DNA of 64,000 bases from Debaryomyces hansenii CBS767 (GCF_000006445.2 NC_006043.2:310001-374000), one strand, 5' to 3'; numbered from the stretch's first letter, positions 20,255-31,351 are shown. Notes: generated by a model from the letters alone, not told the origin. Translations and numbers: made by a program.

Positions 20255-21501
20255 AATGGTTGCACACCCGTAAATCAACAGATATAATATGCATTCCGAA
20301 TTACATGTCCAAGAATGTTACTGAAGGAAAGAACAGATATAGTACAATTGAGAAAGTGAGATCTCCATTTAATATATGTTGAACAAGAACTGCGCCTAGA
20401 ATAAATCAAACATTAACCTTATATAAGCCGTGAACTGAAATAATGACCATTAATTAGTAGAAACTGGCTTTCATGAGAAATTGTCTTAAAATTAGACCTG
20501 AATATCTTGGCTGTAATGTAAATTCTACTTGATGAAGTTAAACTATTTATAACTTGTAAAGATGAGGCAAGAATTCTAGGTTATCAAGCCTGCGCGTATA
20601 TTTTGGAATAGGGAAACGTACATGCAGTTTAAGTAGCAATGCCGTTGCTCCTGTACTCAGGACTTCAAAAAAGAATCAGATAACATCCGCAGGAGCTTTG
20701 TCTCGTATAGATTTTTGTAATAAAAGATCAGATTAATTCTAATTCCCATGTTTGATAACCTTTTTTTTCTTTTTAAGTAGGAAGTTCAATATGTTCACGT
20801 GTGGTTGAATGTCACAACAAAATTTACATTTATTATGGGACCAGAAGTATACCATTCAAGCGTATATATCTTAAAACTAGACACATGTTATAAATACCAA
20901 GGCACAAAATTACTTTTTGAGCCGCATTTGATCTCGATGCCCAAGAAACCAAATATTTTTGAGTGGTCAGATGCATCAGGCGTACAATAAGATTAGATAA
21001 AAAAGGTACATTTTAGAATATGCCAAGCGAACATCTCATGCGAGATAAATCGGGAATGCTAATGCGGCATCGGAATTAGTGGTAAAAATTTGTTGATCCA
21101 GAATTACAGAAGCGACGAGGAAACGGGCTGTCAGGATAAGAATTGAAACGAAAGCAAATATAAGAAAGTAAATAAAAGAGTATATGTTTGTTATTATATA
21201 CTGTATGGTTAGAATAAAGTGGTATACGACCTATTGATCGCTTAAGGTATTTGTTGGAATTGCATTTGCCATATTCGATTTAAAATTATACCGCCGCAAT
21301 TTAGAAGCGTTCTCGCACCTCATGTCATCTGGTCAACAAGGTTATGAAGTCTCGGCCTTATGCAAGATTAACCGGGAAATGAAAAAGATGCATTTGGGAC
21401 ATCCATCTCATGTACTCGCTCTAATGAAATAAAAAGTATAAATATCTTTGAATTTTTCAGTGAAAAACAGACAGTCTCAGAATTTACTTAATAGTAATAC
21501 C
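20255..21501. other. Long intergenic upstream of siderophore transporter
   Basis: About 1.25 kb without a supported gene. It contains a CACGTG at about 20795. A 63-codon frame at 20799 has no ATG. No clear tandem iron-regulatory GATA sites were seen. Confidence 0.4.
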
Positions 21502-23376
21502 ATGGATAATAAGAGTACCAAGGAATCGGAGTTAGACTTTTCTTTGCGTTCAAAAGAACTAAACTCTCGTGAGGCCTCCGATATTTCCCTCAATAAAGGT
21601 AATGGAAATTCCGAAAACAGCTTAGATGAAGTTAAGGAACATAATAAATTTGTCTATCTGGGTGCATGGAACAAGAAATTATTGTACGTCGCTTACGCTG
21701 TTTTAATTATTACAGCATTTGTCGAAAGCTTTGCAAATAATTCTACCAGCTCTTTAGATTCGTATGCTACTTCAAGTTTTAATGAGCATGCCTTAATTGC
21801 AACCGTAGCTGTTGTATATAAGATTACAGCTATCTGTGCTTATCCGATTTTGGCGAAAATTGCAGACCTTTTGGGTAGAGCAGAAGGATTTACATTGTCA
21901 ATGATACTCTATAGCTTGGCCTACGTACTCTATGCGAGTTGTCAAAATGTGGATACATATGTTTGCGCTGAGATCTTTTTTGCTATTGGTAGGAATGGTT
22001 ATAGAATATTTCAACTTATTTTCATTGCTGATACATCATCCTTGATAAATAGAGGAATATTGTCTCAACTTCCAAATGCTATTGGTGCAATACCCTCTTT
22101 GTATGCTGGTTCTTATGTACAAGATGCATTTTTGGAGCATTCAACGTGGAGGTGGGGATATGGATCTTTTGCAATTATCTTAGCTGCCTTTTGCTTTCCT
22201 TTAGGTGGTATCATGTTTTATTTAGATAGAAGGGCTAAACAAAATGGACAAAAAAAGGTATACCAAATACTCGAAAATATTCCAAAAGATGCAAAATGGT
22301 ATGAGAAGGCCTATCAAATATTATTCGTGGAATTGGATTTGATCGGAGGAGTCTTATTATTGTGTGGATTTGCATTATTTTTTGTCCCTTTCACTGTAAC
22401 AGGAAAATCATCGTCCTATAAATGGCATGAGCCCAAATTAATAGTGATGCTTGTTATAGGATTCGTAATATTTTGTTGCTTCCTCGTGTGGAATACAAAA
22501 TTTGCAAAGAAGCCTTTCGTGCCTACACAAGCATTGAAGTCGAAGACCGTAGTTATTATTGTTGTGTTAGTTGCATTAGATCTATGTGAAAACTCTTCCT
22601 TTGCAACATATTTCAAGACTGTTTTACAAGTTGCTGGTTATTATAGTGCAGGAGCTGCTACCAGAATAGATAACTCCAAAAAAGTTACTGTTGATATATT
22701 CAACGTTTTCGGTGGACTTCTAATGAAATATACCAAAAGATCAAAAATATATGCTTTAATTGGAATTCCAATGTTAGTTTTGGGACATGGCTTATTAGTT
22801 TGGTTTATGCGTCGAGGTGATGGCGAAATGGCTAGTTACGCTTTGTTAGTTATGGCCGAAGTATTTATCGGGTTTGGTAGAGGCATGTACCAATGTGCAT
22901 TGCAAGTAACTATTCAAGCAATTGCAGGAATTGAAGGAATAGCTATGTCCACCGCTTTCTTCTTAGCATTCCAGTCTATTGGATCTTTGATAGGAAGCGC
23001 CATCTCTGGTGGTATTTGGAATACTGTGGTCTTGAGCAAGTTAAATTTGTATCTTCCTGAGGATGATAAAGATCTTGCCAAAAAGATTTACAAAAGCATT
23101 ACCGTTGCAATGTCCTATGAAAAAGGATCTGATATTAGAGATGGAATTAACAGGGCATATGCGGAGACTATCCAAATCATTGGTTGGACTGGTCTCGGAA
23201 TAATCGCACCTATGCTAATTTTAATGTTCTTCATTAAAGAGGTTAAGTTATCGGAAGCAAAGGATATTTATTCTGTCTCGATTTCTGAAGAAGAAATAAA
23301 AATTAAGGAGGAAAAAGAAATAGAAATTAAGGAGGAAAAAGAATCATTGAAAAAAAACACATCTAGAGGTCAATGA
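21502..23376 (+). CDS. Siderophore-iron transporter, ARN/SIT family (MFS)
   Basis: Proton-driven importer of ferric hydroxamate siderophores, 14-TM major facilitator type, 624 aa from ATG 21502. The 18 codons in frame upstream have no ATG. A charged cytosolic N-terminus of about 65 residues leads into the first membrane helix (KLLYVAYAVLIITAFVESF). Family markers include NNSTSSLDSYATSSFNEH, AKIADLLGRAEGF, STWRWGYGSFAII, LQVAGYYSAGAATRIDN and the amphipathic helix before the last membrane segment. The C-terminus has a short KEEKE-rich repeat. It resembles S. cerevisiae Arn1/Sit1 and Candida Sit1; substrate choice cannot be read from sequence. It is intact although flanked by pseudogenes and retroelements. 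Confidence 0.92.
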   Translation: MDNKSTKESELDFSLRSKELNSREASDISLNKGNGNSENSLDEVKEHNKFVYLGAWNKKLLYVAYAVLIITAFVESFANNSTSSLDSYATSSFNEHALIATVAVVYKITAICAYPILAKIADLLGRAEGFTLSMILYSLAYVLYASCQNVDTYVCAEIFFAIGRNGYRIFQLIFIADTSSLINRGILSQLPNAIGAIPSLYAGSYVQDAFLEHSTWRWGYGSFAIILAAFCFPLGGIMFYLDRRAKQNGQKKVYQILENIPKDAKWYEKAYQILFVELDLIGGVLLLCGFALFFVPFTVTGKSSSYKWHEPKLIVMLVIGFVIFCCFLVWNTKFAKKPFVPTQALKSKTVVIIVVLVALDLCENSSFATYFKTVLQVAGYYSAGAATRIDNSKKVTVDIFNVFGGLLMKYTKRSKIYALIGIPMLVLGHGLLVWFMRRGDGEMASYALLVMAEVFIGFGRGMYQCALQVTIQAIAGIEGIAMSTAFFLAFQSIGSLIGSAISGGIWNTVVLSKLNLYLPEDDKDLAKKIYKSITVAMSYEKGSDIRDGINRAYAETIQIIGWTGLGIIAPMLILMFFIKEVKLSEAKDIYSVSISEEEIKIKEEKEIEIKEEKESLKKNTSRGQ

Positions 23377-23499
23377 TTTTAGTTGTTTAAAATACGTAGA
23401 TAGAATATATGAATTTAATTTTTCTCTTAATTATAACTCAGATTATAGCTTAAAGGTAAATGTAAAGTTTCCAGATAAATGATCGTGTTGCTGAACATT

Positions 23500-23867
23500 T
23501 GTTGAAATATTTAGTGAAAAATATTTTTAATGGGCAATTTACTTGAGAAAATGCAAACTAGTTGCAAAATCAAATAAACACTGCTTGTGAATATTCCCAT
23601 TCAGAGTGGGATGACCATGAGCTGATAAAATAATTAATTGAACTATTCAATACTGGTAAAGAGCCTAATTGAGGTCAATCTGAATACCTTTCAGATTGTA
23701 TTTAGATAGTAAGTAATATATATTTGAAATTATTGATTATACTGTGCAAACTGTTATATTGTATAAAAAACTGAAAAAGATAAAAAAGATACCGAAATGA
23801 CTTCCCCTTTAGAGAAATTAGTTCAAGATTGTGTACCAAGTTCCATTCAAAACCATCGTGTCATTGA
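23500..23867 (+). repeat. Diverged LTR of family C with start of gag
   Basis: Begins TGTTGAAATATTTAGTG and aligns, with many changes, to the antisense LTR-C copies at 31964, 34689 and 37414. It runs into a gag start at ATG 23797 (MTSPLEKLVQ). It is cut at 23867 by an LTR-A. This is the left edge of the retrotransposon block. Confidence 0.75.
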
Positions 23868-24322
23868 TGTTGAAATATATAAGTATATTTTATGCGAAGT
23901 CAGAATAAATTGAGAAATCATGTAAAGCGGCTGCAAATTCTTTTATATCTCAATAGAACCAGAATTCCGTTTGGCTTTCTATTGTTATACCATAAAGATT
24001 ACGCCCGCCTTATGATTGTTGAAGCTATCATTGGATAGTAGTTTTTCTTGGAAGAAAGGCACTGATAAAATGCCTTTCGGTTTCCATATATCTGCCTTCC
24101 CATTCGCTGTTTACCTGGAAAACGGGAAGCGTACTCCTATTCTTGTGCAAAGATTGGACTATATAAAGAGGTCTTTGGACCTCCTTGAATACAGAATTTA
24201 TATAGAGATTAAGTAAATTATATATTATAATTGACACTGACTAACTGATTAACTGACTGACTGATTACCTAACCTGATACTGACCTGATAATGTATGCTA
24301 CTTTCGAGAATTTACTTCAACA
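23868..24322 (+). repeat. LTR family A
   Basis: 455 bp from TGTTGAA to TTCAACA, nearly identical to the 457-bp copy at 39798. It is followed directly by a piece of pol rather than by a primer site, and the flanks show no 5-bp duplication, so it marks a rearrangement rather than a clean insertion. Confidence 0.85.
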
Positions 24323-24459
24323 GTTAGATATGGAGGAGCTCCAATCTCGTGGAAAAGCAAGAAACAGACTACAGTGGCAATGTCGACCACTGAAGCTGAG
24401 TATCTTGCATTGGGTGAGGCTACCAAAGAAGCGCTATGGATCATAATGTTGTTTGATGA
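24323..24459 (+). pseudogene. Fragment of copia pol (RNase H end)
   Basis: Encodes RYGGAPISWKSKKQTTVAMS and the following ALGEATKEALWIIMLFD, nearly identical to the RNase H region of the element ending at 39803. Cut on the left by LTR-A and on the right by LTR-B. Confidence 0.85.
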
Positions 24460-24877
24460 TATTGAAATATTTTAATGAGCCTGAAATCTACATTGCATAT
24501 TTTTAATGAGCATGCGATTAATTTGAGAAAATGTAATCTGGTTGCAAAAATATATTAAATTCCTATTCAAGTTAACAAATGGATTGCTCTTCTTAAATAT
24601 TTCTAGTTTAAGCCAAGTGGGTTAATAAGTGGGTTAGAAACCTTAAAACTGGCTAGTTTGAGTAATTAAATTGAGAATATTAATTACTACTAACGGTAAA
24701 GGTTTAATTGAGTAATTCTAATATTCTACTATATAAGAAGTCAATTGAAGAGCTAATTATATAGTATTTGGAGATTAAGTAAATTATATATTATAATACT
24801 GATTATACTGATTAAAAATTTGAAAAATTAAAAATGAATACTGATAGGACTTCACCTTTAGAGAGATTACTTCAAGA
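24460..24877 (+). repeat. 5' LTR of element B
   Basis: 418 bp starting TATTGAAATATTTTAATG and ending TTCAAGA just before the primer-binding site. The gag ATG (24834) lies inside it. Over the 151 bp shared with the truncated 3' copy (29881) I see one difference, which suggests a recent insertion. Confidence 0.85.
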
Positions 24878-24888
24878 GGTTATGAGTC
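24878..24888 (+). other. Primer-binding site of element B (half tRNA-iMet)
   Basis: GGTTATGAGTC directly follows the LTR. It is complementary, but for one base, to the anticodon-loop region of initiator tRNA-Met, the half-tRNA primer used by Ty5 and Copia. Confidence 0.75.
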
Positions 24889-25797
24889 GCTCTTCGAGCT
24901 TTACTGTTCCTGAATTGAGTAAGTTAGCTGGTGCTACTAACTATAATCAATGGTCTACTATGATCTTGAATCAACTGTATGAATTCAACTGTGACTTAGA
25001 CATGTTCCTTAACAATAGGTTTAAGGAAATTCCTGATATTATTGGTCTCGAACCCCGAGTCGAAGCAAAGATTCTTTCCCAATATCATGGTATTGTTGGA
25101 GCGTTAATGAGAAATACGCTTCCTGATAATCTTATCCACAAATATGTGTCGGAGAAGAATCTTTATGGACTTGCTATTTGGAATCGTCTTTATGATGACT
25201 TTGGAAAAATGACTGCTAAGCAGGAGGCCGATATGCTTCTGAAATTGCTTTTAAAACTTTTCACTCTGAACGACTCGTTGATTGAAAAGATGGAATTTTT
25301 AGAATCGAGTAGCTATGATGTTTTCCCTCTTACTGAGCAGAAACGGATTTGGTGTTTCTACTCGATATGTGATGAAAGGCTTCGGGAAAAGCTTCTTCAA
25401 CTCTATAAGCTGTCGCCTGAGCAGTTTACCTGGTTAAATGTGAGAAATGACATGGGTGATCTTATTGCGGCATCTACGCCCGCTATTGAACCTACTGTTG
25501 CTGGTGCCGTTTTTGCTCTACTGAAATCACCTCAGCGTCGAATTATGATCAAGTCCAAGTTGGTTTGTTTTAAATGCGGTGGCATTGGCCACAAGTCCAA
25601 CGTGTGTCCCTCTGTTGATGATGTTGATTACAGGAAACTGAAACCTCCTCCTAGTCACATTACTGCTGATGATGAATATCAATCGCTGCCCCCTCGTCCG
25701 GTTCGTGGGAAGCTTTGGGTTGCTTCCACTTCCACTTCCACGTTTCCTGATGGCTTCTATCTTGATTCGGGTGCTACTCTTCATGTTACGCACCAGA

Positions 25798-25879
25798 AGG
25801 AGCTATTACATGATTTCTCTGCTATCTCTGGATCTGTTAGGAGCTATTACATGATTTCTCTGCTATCTCTGGATCTGTT
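25798..25879 (+). repeat. 41-bp tandem duplication breaking element B
   Basis: Two exact 41-bp copies (25798-25838 and 25839-25879) beginning AGGAGCTATTAC. 41 is not a multiple of three, and the change of frame matches the observed shift from the gag/protease frame to the integrase frame. Confidence 0.95.
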
Positions 25880-26734
25880 ACTGGTCTTGCTTCGGACACA
25901 TCGTTTGAAATTATTGGTAAAGGAGACCTTCATTTCCTGTTGCCGGATGGTTCCCCTCTTACTCTTAGTGATGTGCACTATGTTCCAACTTGTGATCGAA
26001 ACCTTATTTCGGTTTCCAAAGCGACTCGTCGTGGCGCGCTGTTCTGTTTTCTGTCCAATTCAGTTCATGAATCTCGCTTAGGTCTTAAAGTTGGCACCCT
26101 TATTGGTCCTGAGAATGATCAACTTTATAAGTTTCTTTTGCCGCCTAAAGCCGCTCCCACGACGTCGGGTCGTATTTTGAATGCTACTTTCAATGCACAT
26201 TCTCGTCTCGGACACCCTAGTGCTACTGTTGAAAATAGGCTTGGAAAACACTATGCAACCTATGCTGAGGCTGCGAATTCCAAATCTGCTCAATCTAAAG
26301 ATATCTGTGAAGCGTGTGCTCGTGGAAAAGCTACACGTTCTCGTCCTAAGAAATCAACTTCTGACAGTATCACTGTTCAGGCTCCATTAGAACTTGTGCA
26401 TTCTGACGTATGTGGACCCTTTTCTCAACCCAGTTTGACCGATGATCGGTATTTTGTGGTTATTGTTGATGATTATACTCATTATATGACAGTGTATCCA
26501 ATTGCAGCTAAGTCTGCGGTTCCTGTGTGTATTTCTGATTTTATCTTGCGTGCAGAACGTTTCTTTCACAATCGTGGTGGATATCGTGTGGTGACGCTTC
26601 GTTCTGATAATGGTGGTGAGTATATGTCCTCCAGGTTTGACAATTATCTTGCTAATCGTGGAATTACTCACCAAACTACTGTTCCATATAATAGTCATCA
26701 AAATGCTGTCAGTGAACGAGCTATTAGAACCCTT

Positions 26735-27253
26735 TGTTGAAATATATTAGTATATTTTATGCGAAGTCAGAATAAATTGAGAAATCATGTAAAGCGTGTT
26801 GAAATATATTAGTATATTTTATGCGAAGTCAGAATAAATTGAGAAATCATGTAAAGCGGCTGCAAATTCGTTTATATCTCAATAGAACCAGAATGCCGTT
26901 TGGCTTTCTATTGTTATACCATAAAGATTACGCCCGCCTTATGATTGTTGAAGCTATCATTGGATAGCAGTTTTTCTTGGAAGAAAGGCACTGATAAAAT
27001 GCCTTTCGGTTTCCATATATCTGCCTTCCCATTCGCTGTTTACCTGGAAACAACGGGAAGCGTACTCCTATTCTTGTGGAAATATTGGACTATATAAAGA
27101 GGTCTTTGGACCTCCTTGAATACAGAATTTATATAGAGATCAAGTAAATTATATATTATAATTGACACTGACTAACTGATTAACTGACTGACTGATTACC
27201 TAACCTGATACTGACCTGATAATGTATGCTACTTTCGAGAATTTACTTCAACA
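26735..27253 (+). repeat. Solo LTR-A with 62-bp partial duplication
   Basis: A full 457-bp LTR-A (26797-27253) preceded by an extra copy of its first 62 bp (26735-26796). It is flanked by CCCTT on both sides (26730-26734 and 27254-27258), the 5-bp target duplication of a true insertion into the integrase region of element B. Confidence 0.95.
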
Positions 27254-29871
27254 CCCTTACCGAGAAAGCTCGTGTCATGATGTTTGATGTAAATACGCCC
27301 CTCAGCTTGTGGGCTGAGGCTGTTAATTGTGCTACCTTTATTGTTAATCGTTTGCCTTCGACTTCTGTAAAGAATGAGTATCCGTATAAACGCTGGTATA
27401 AGAAGTTCCCAGTGTTGGATGGATTGCGTCCGTTTGGATGTCTGGCCTATGCGTACATTCCTGAATCTGTACGCTCTTCGAAATTGTCACCTCGTTCTAT
27501 TCGAGGAGTTATGGTTGGGTATGCACCTACCCAACATGCGTACCGTATCTTTGATCTTGACTCCGGTACCGTTGTTGTTAGTAATAATGTAAAGTTCGAT
27601 GAATCTGCGTTTCCCTTCCGGTCTATGAACAATGTTCCACATCCTGTTATGGCGTCGAAGCTGTCTTCTTCACCTGTGTCTGTGTCTTCCTTTTTCTCAG
27701 TACCTGGGGTTCTGGCCACACATGAGTTGCCTGATACTGCAATGGCTATTGATCAGGTTGAGGTGGATACTTTGATGAGTGAATCTACACCAATGCCAAG
27801 TCTGGATTCCCTGATTCCTGCTCTGGAAGATTTAGTGTCTACTCAGGATGTTGTGATGCGTGACTCGTCACCTGTACCTGTCCTGGATGTTCAGACAATT
27901 CGTCTGGCTGATGATGATTCTTCCACTCGTGCTGTCACAAATATTTCTTCTGAGTCCCGGATTCGCTCTGTGTCAGCTCGATTATCTTCACCTGTACGTG
28001 AACCTGCAGTTGTTGAACCATCATCACCCCCAATTCCTGCGAGTCGGAAACTGTGTCCTCTTATTGAATATATTTCTGATTCTGAGGATTCTGCTTCAGG
28101 GGAAGATGATAATGAAGTCATTGATAACTCGAATGATGAGGACTATGTTGAACCAATAAGAAGAAGAAAAGCTGTTACGTTACCCGAAAGACTGCGTAGA
28201 CGGTCAGAGTTATCGTCTGATGATGAAACTGAACCTTCTAAGAAACAGAAATATGAGAAACTGAATGAAACTCTGTGTACTGCCTCAGGCTCCTCACTTG
28301 TTGTTAAAGGGTCTGGTTATTTCATGTCACATGCCTATGTTGTCAGTACAAAGAAAGATGGTGTACCAGTGACATACAAACAGGCAATACTGAGTGACGA
28401 AGCTGAAAAATGGAAAATCGCCATGGATAGTGAGATGAGTGCTCACTACTCAAATAATACATGGGATTTAGTACTGTTGCCTAAGGATAGAAAAGCAATA
28501 GGCAACAGATGGGTATTTACCAAGAAAGATGACGGTAGATACAAAGCTAGACTAGTAGCACAGGGCTTCAGTCAGGTTCCAGGGGAAGACTACTTGACGA
28601 CGTTCAGTCCTGTAATCAGATATGAGTCTGTGAAGCTACTTCTAGCATTCAGTGCTGTTGATCAGAGAGTAATTCACCAGATGGATGTTGATACCGCATT
28701 TTTGAACGGTACTGTAGAAGAAACACTTTATATGAAACAGCCTGTAGGTTTTGTAGATGAAGCTGAACCAGAGAAGGTGTGCAAGTTGGACAAATCGTTG
28801 TATGGATTGAAACAAGCACCGATATGTTGGAATACTACAATAATGAAATTTCTCACTGAGCATGGATTCAAAAGGACTGAGAGTGAACTAGGATTATATA
28901 TCAAGGATAATATAATACTAGGATTGTATGTGGATGATATCCTCATCTCAGGAAAGAATACTATTGAGATTGAAAAAGTAAAGAAACTTCTTTCGCTGAG
29001 ATTCAAAATGAAGGATCTAGGGATTGCAAGGAAATTTCTAGGCATCAATATTGAGCAGAGAGAAGATGGAATAAGTATCTGCCTCAATGACTATATTGAA
29101 AAGATTCTAGAGGAATTTAATATGACTGATTCGAATCCTGTTGCAACTCCGTCATTGGTTGGACAGGACTTACACAAAATTGATGATTCGCCTGAATGCG
29201 ATGCAAGTAACTATCGATCTTTGGTCGGGAAGCTATTATTTGCATCTACCACTGTAAGAACTGATATCAGCTACGCAGTAGGAATGTTAAGCAGGTATTT
29301 GTCCAAGCCTACTGAGAAACACATGAAATGTGCTAAGCATATGCTTAGATATTTGAAAGGAACCCAAGACATGGGTCACCATTATAATGGAGATAATAAA
29401 TTGCTGATTTATTGCGACAGTGACTGGGGAAGTGATTCCAGTGATAGAAAATCAATCACAGGATACATAGTGAAATATGGAGGAGCTCCAATTTCGTGGA
29501 AAAGTAAGAAACAACCTACTGTGGCATTGTCTACTACTGAAGCTGAGTATCTTGCTTTGACAGAAGCTATTAAAGAAGCCATGTGGATGGCCCAACTCTT
29601 CAAACAATTGAATATACCATTGAAACTTCCAATTCCTGTCTATGAAGATAATAATTCGTGTATTCTCCTTGCGGAACATCCTGTGTTCCACCAGCGCACC
29701 AAACACATTGATATTCGCTATCACTTTATAAGAGAGCACATTATTCAAAATGAAATTAAATTATGTCAAATTGATACGAATAATCAAGTTGCAGATATGC
29801 TAACCAAAGGGTTGAACAAAGTGAAGTTCACGAATCTACGTTCGTTAGCAGGTATGAAGAATATTAGGATT

Positions 29872-29880
29872 AAGGGGAGA
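29872..29880 (+). other. Polypurine tract of element B
   Basis: AAGGGGAGA directly before the 3' LTR, the plus-strand priming site. The equivalent AAGGGGAAG precedes the LTR at 39798. Confidence 0.75.
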
Positions 29881-30031
29881 TATTGAAATATTTTAATGAG
29901 CCTGAAATCAACATTGCATATTTTTAATGAGCATGCGATTAATTTGAGAAAATGTAATCTGGTTGCAAAAATATATTAAATTCCTATTCAAGTTAACAAA
30001 TGGATTGCTCTTCTTAAATATTTCTAGTTTA
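29881..30031 (+). repeat. Truncated 3' LTR of element B
   Basis: First 151 bp of LTR-B, overlapping the gag-pol stop codon, then a sharp junction to other sequence at 30032. Confidence 0.88.
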
Positions 30032-30071
30032 TCTTGAAGTAATTTCTCTAAGGGGGAACTCATTTCAGTAT
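30032..30071 (-). repeat. Short antisense LTR-C/gag start fragment
   Basis: About 40 bp matching the gag start of family C (MSSPLEKLLQ) on the minus strand, as in the array copies at 34680-34720. It is the scar of a rearrangement that removed the rest of the element B 3' LTR. Confidence 0.8.
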
Positions 30072-31122
30072 TGTTGAAATATATTAGTATATTTTATGCG
30101 AAGTCAGAATTAATTGAGAGTTTATATAAACTGGCTGCGAAACATTGTTATTCTGATTATTTTATTTGAATACAATACCATATCTACAAGGCTCATTGTT
30201 CAAATGATAACGATAAGCTTATCTGTAATTGTTCAAGTATATAATGAGTTATCATTGGATAGCTCCTTATCTTGAATGATAAATACAGATAACAAGCCTC
30301 GTAGATCTAATATATCTGCCTTCCCATTGGCCGTTTACTTGGAAACAACGGGAAACGTATGTTGAAATATCTTAGTATATTTTATGCGAAGTCAGAATTA
30401 ATTGAGAGTTTATATAAACTGGCTGCGAAACATTGTTATTCGGATTATTTTATTAGAATACAATACCATATCTACAAGGTTCATTGTTCAAATGATAACG
30501 ATAAGCTTATCTGTAATTGTTCAAGTGTATAATGAGTTGTCATTGGATAGCTCCTTATCTTGAATGATAAATACAGATAACAAGCCTCGTAGATCTAATA
30601 AATCTGCCTTCCCATTGGCCGTTTACTTGGAAACAACGGGAAACGTATGTTGAAATATCTTAGTATATTTTATGCGAAGTCAGAATTAATTGAGAGTTTA
30701 TATAAACTGGCTGCGAAACATTGTTATTCGGATTATTTTATTAGAATACAATACCATATCTACAAGGTTCATTGTTCAAATGATAACGATAAGCTTATCT
30801 GTAATTGTTCAAGTGTATAATGAGTTGTCATTGGATAGCTCCTTATCTTGAATGATAAATACAGATAACAAGCCTCGTAGATCTAATAAATCTGCCTTCC
30901 CATTGGCCGTTTACTTGGAAACAACGGGAAACGTACTCCTATTCTTGTGGAAATACTGGACTATATAGAGGTCTTTGGACCTCCTAGAATACAGAATTTA
31001 TATAGAGATTAAGTAAATTATATATTATAATTGACACTGACTAACTGATTAACTGACTGACTGATTACCTAACCTGATACTGACCTGATAATGTATGCTA
31101 CTTTCGAGAATTTACTTCAACA
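30072..31122 (+). repeat. LTR-A variant with a tandem triplication of its 5' 288 bp
   Basis: TGTTGAA starts occur at 30072, 30360 and 30648, exactly 288 bp apart. The three copies are nearly identical and only the last continues through a normal LTR end (30648-31122, 475 bp). The sequence is a second LTR-A subtype that differs from the 457-bp copies in its first part. It acts as the 5' LTR of the element whose gag begins at 31091. Confidence 0.92.
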
Positions 31123-31351
31123 GGTTATGAGCCATTTTTTGGACTTTGATGTTACGGAGCAGGATAAGCTCCGTGGTATTGATAACTACAAACTTTGGGC
31201 TGCTATGGTAAAGTCCAGACTGCTGGACCTTGACTGCCACTTAGATCTGTATCTAAGTAATGGGATACACAAGGTGAAAACCTTTTTCTTCGCAGATGGG
31301 GAAAAAACCCATCCATACCTTCGGGAAAAGAGATCCAAATTATTTTCCTAA
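31091..31351 (+). pseudogene. Start of a family-A gag, broken near the gap
   Basis: The ATG lies inside the LTR (MYATFENLLQQ) and the frame continues through the primer site into a Gag N-terminus (KLRGIDNYKLWAAMVKSRLL). Homology fades after about 31260, where sequence quality falls, and a stop follows. Confidence 0.75.
31123..31133 (+). other. Primer-binding site of family A (half tRNA-iMet)
   Basis: GGTTATGAGCC immediately after the LTR end CA. It is a perfect complement to GGCUCAUAACC of the initiator tRNA-Met anticodon arm. The same bases encode part of Gag. Confidence 0.85.

Larger units (their letters stand above)
24834..29886 (+). pseudogene. Element B: Ty5-type Ty1/copia gag-pol, two lesions
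   Basis: A single gag-pol frame. In order: Gag (from MNTDRTSPLERLLQ), zinc knuckle CFKCGGIGHKSNVC, protease YLDSGATLHVT, integrase zinc finger (HSRLGHPS, CEACARGK) and core (HSDVCGPF, SDNGGEY), an acidic then basic linker, reverse transcriptase (YVDDILISGK) and RNase H (YCDSDWGSDSSDRKSITGY). Two lesions break the frame: a 41-bp tandem duplication (25798-25879) after the protease, and a 519-bp solo LTR-A with a 5-bp target duplication (26735-27258). Without them the frame would be about 1495 codons, similar to Ty5. No other stop or frameshift is seen. It is a single-frame element like Ty5 or Copia, unlike Ty1 with its ribosomal frameshift. Confidence 0.92.
24834..31122 (+). mobile_element. Nested Ty5-like elements: element B plus LTR-A element start
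   Basis: Element B (24460-30031) sits in an RNase H fragment of a family-A element, is itself interrupted by a solo LTR-A, and has its 3' LTR cut by a piece of antisense family C and a new family-A 5' LTR (30072-31122). Confidence 0.8.

Noticed and set aside
20799..20990. 63-codon plus-strand frame
   Set aside because: Starts with GTG, has no ATG, and shows no similarity I recognise.
27226..27260. ATG at 27226 as the start of a separate pol gene
   Set aside because: It lies inside the solo LTR-A and reads it in a chance frame; the pol frame really belongs to the interrupted element B gene.
30072..31122. Triple repeat read as a CRISPR-like or satellite array
   Set aside because: Each repeat is the 5' part of an LTR and the last one is a full LTR with primer site, so it is LTR multimerisation.
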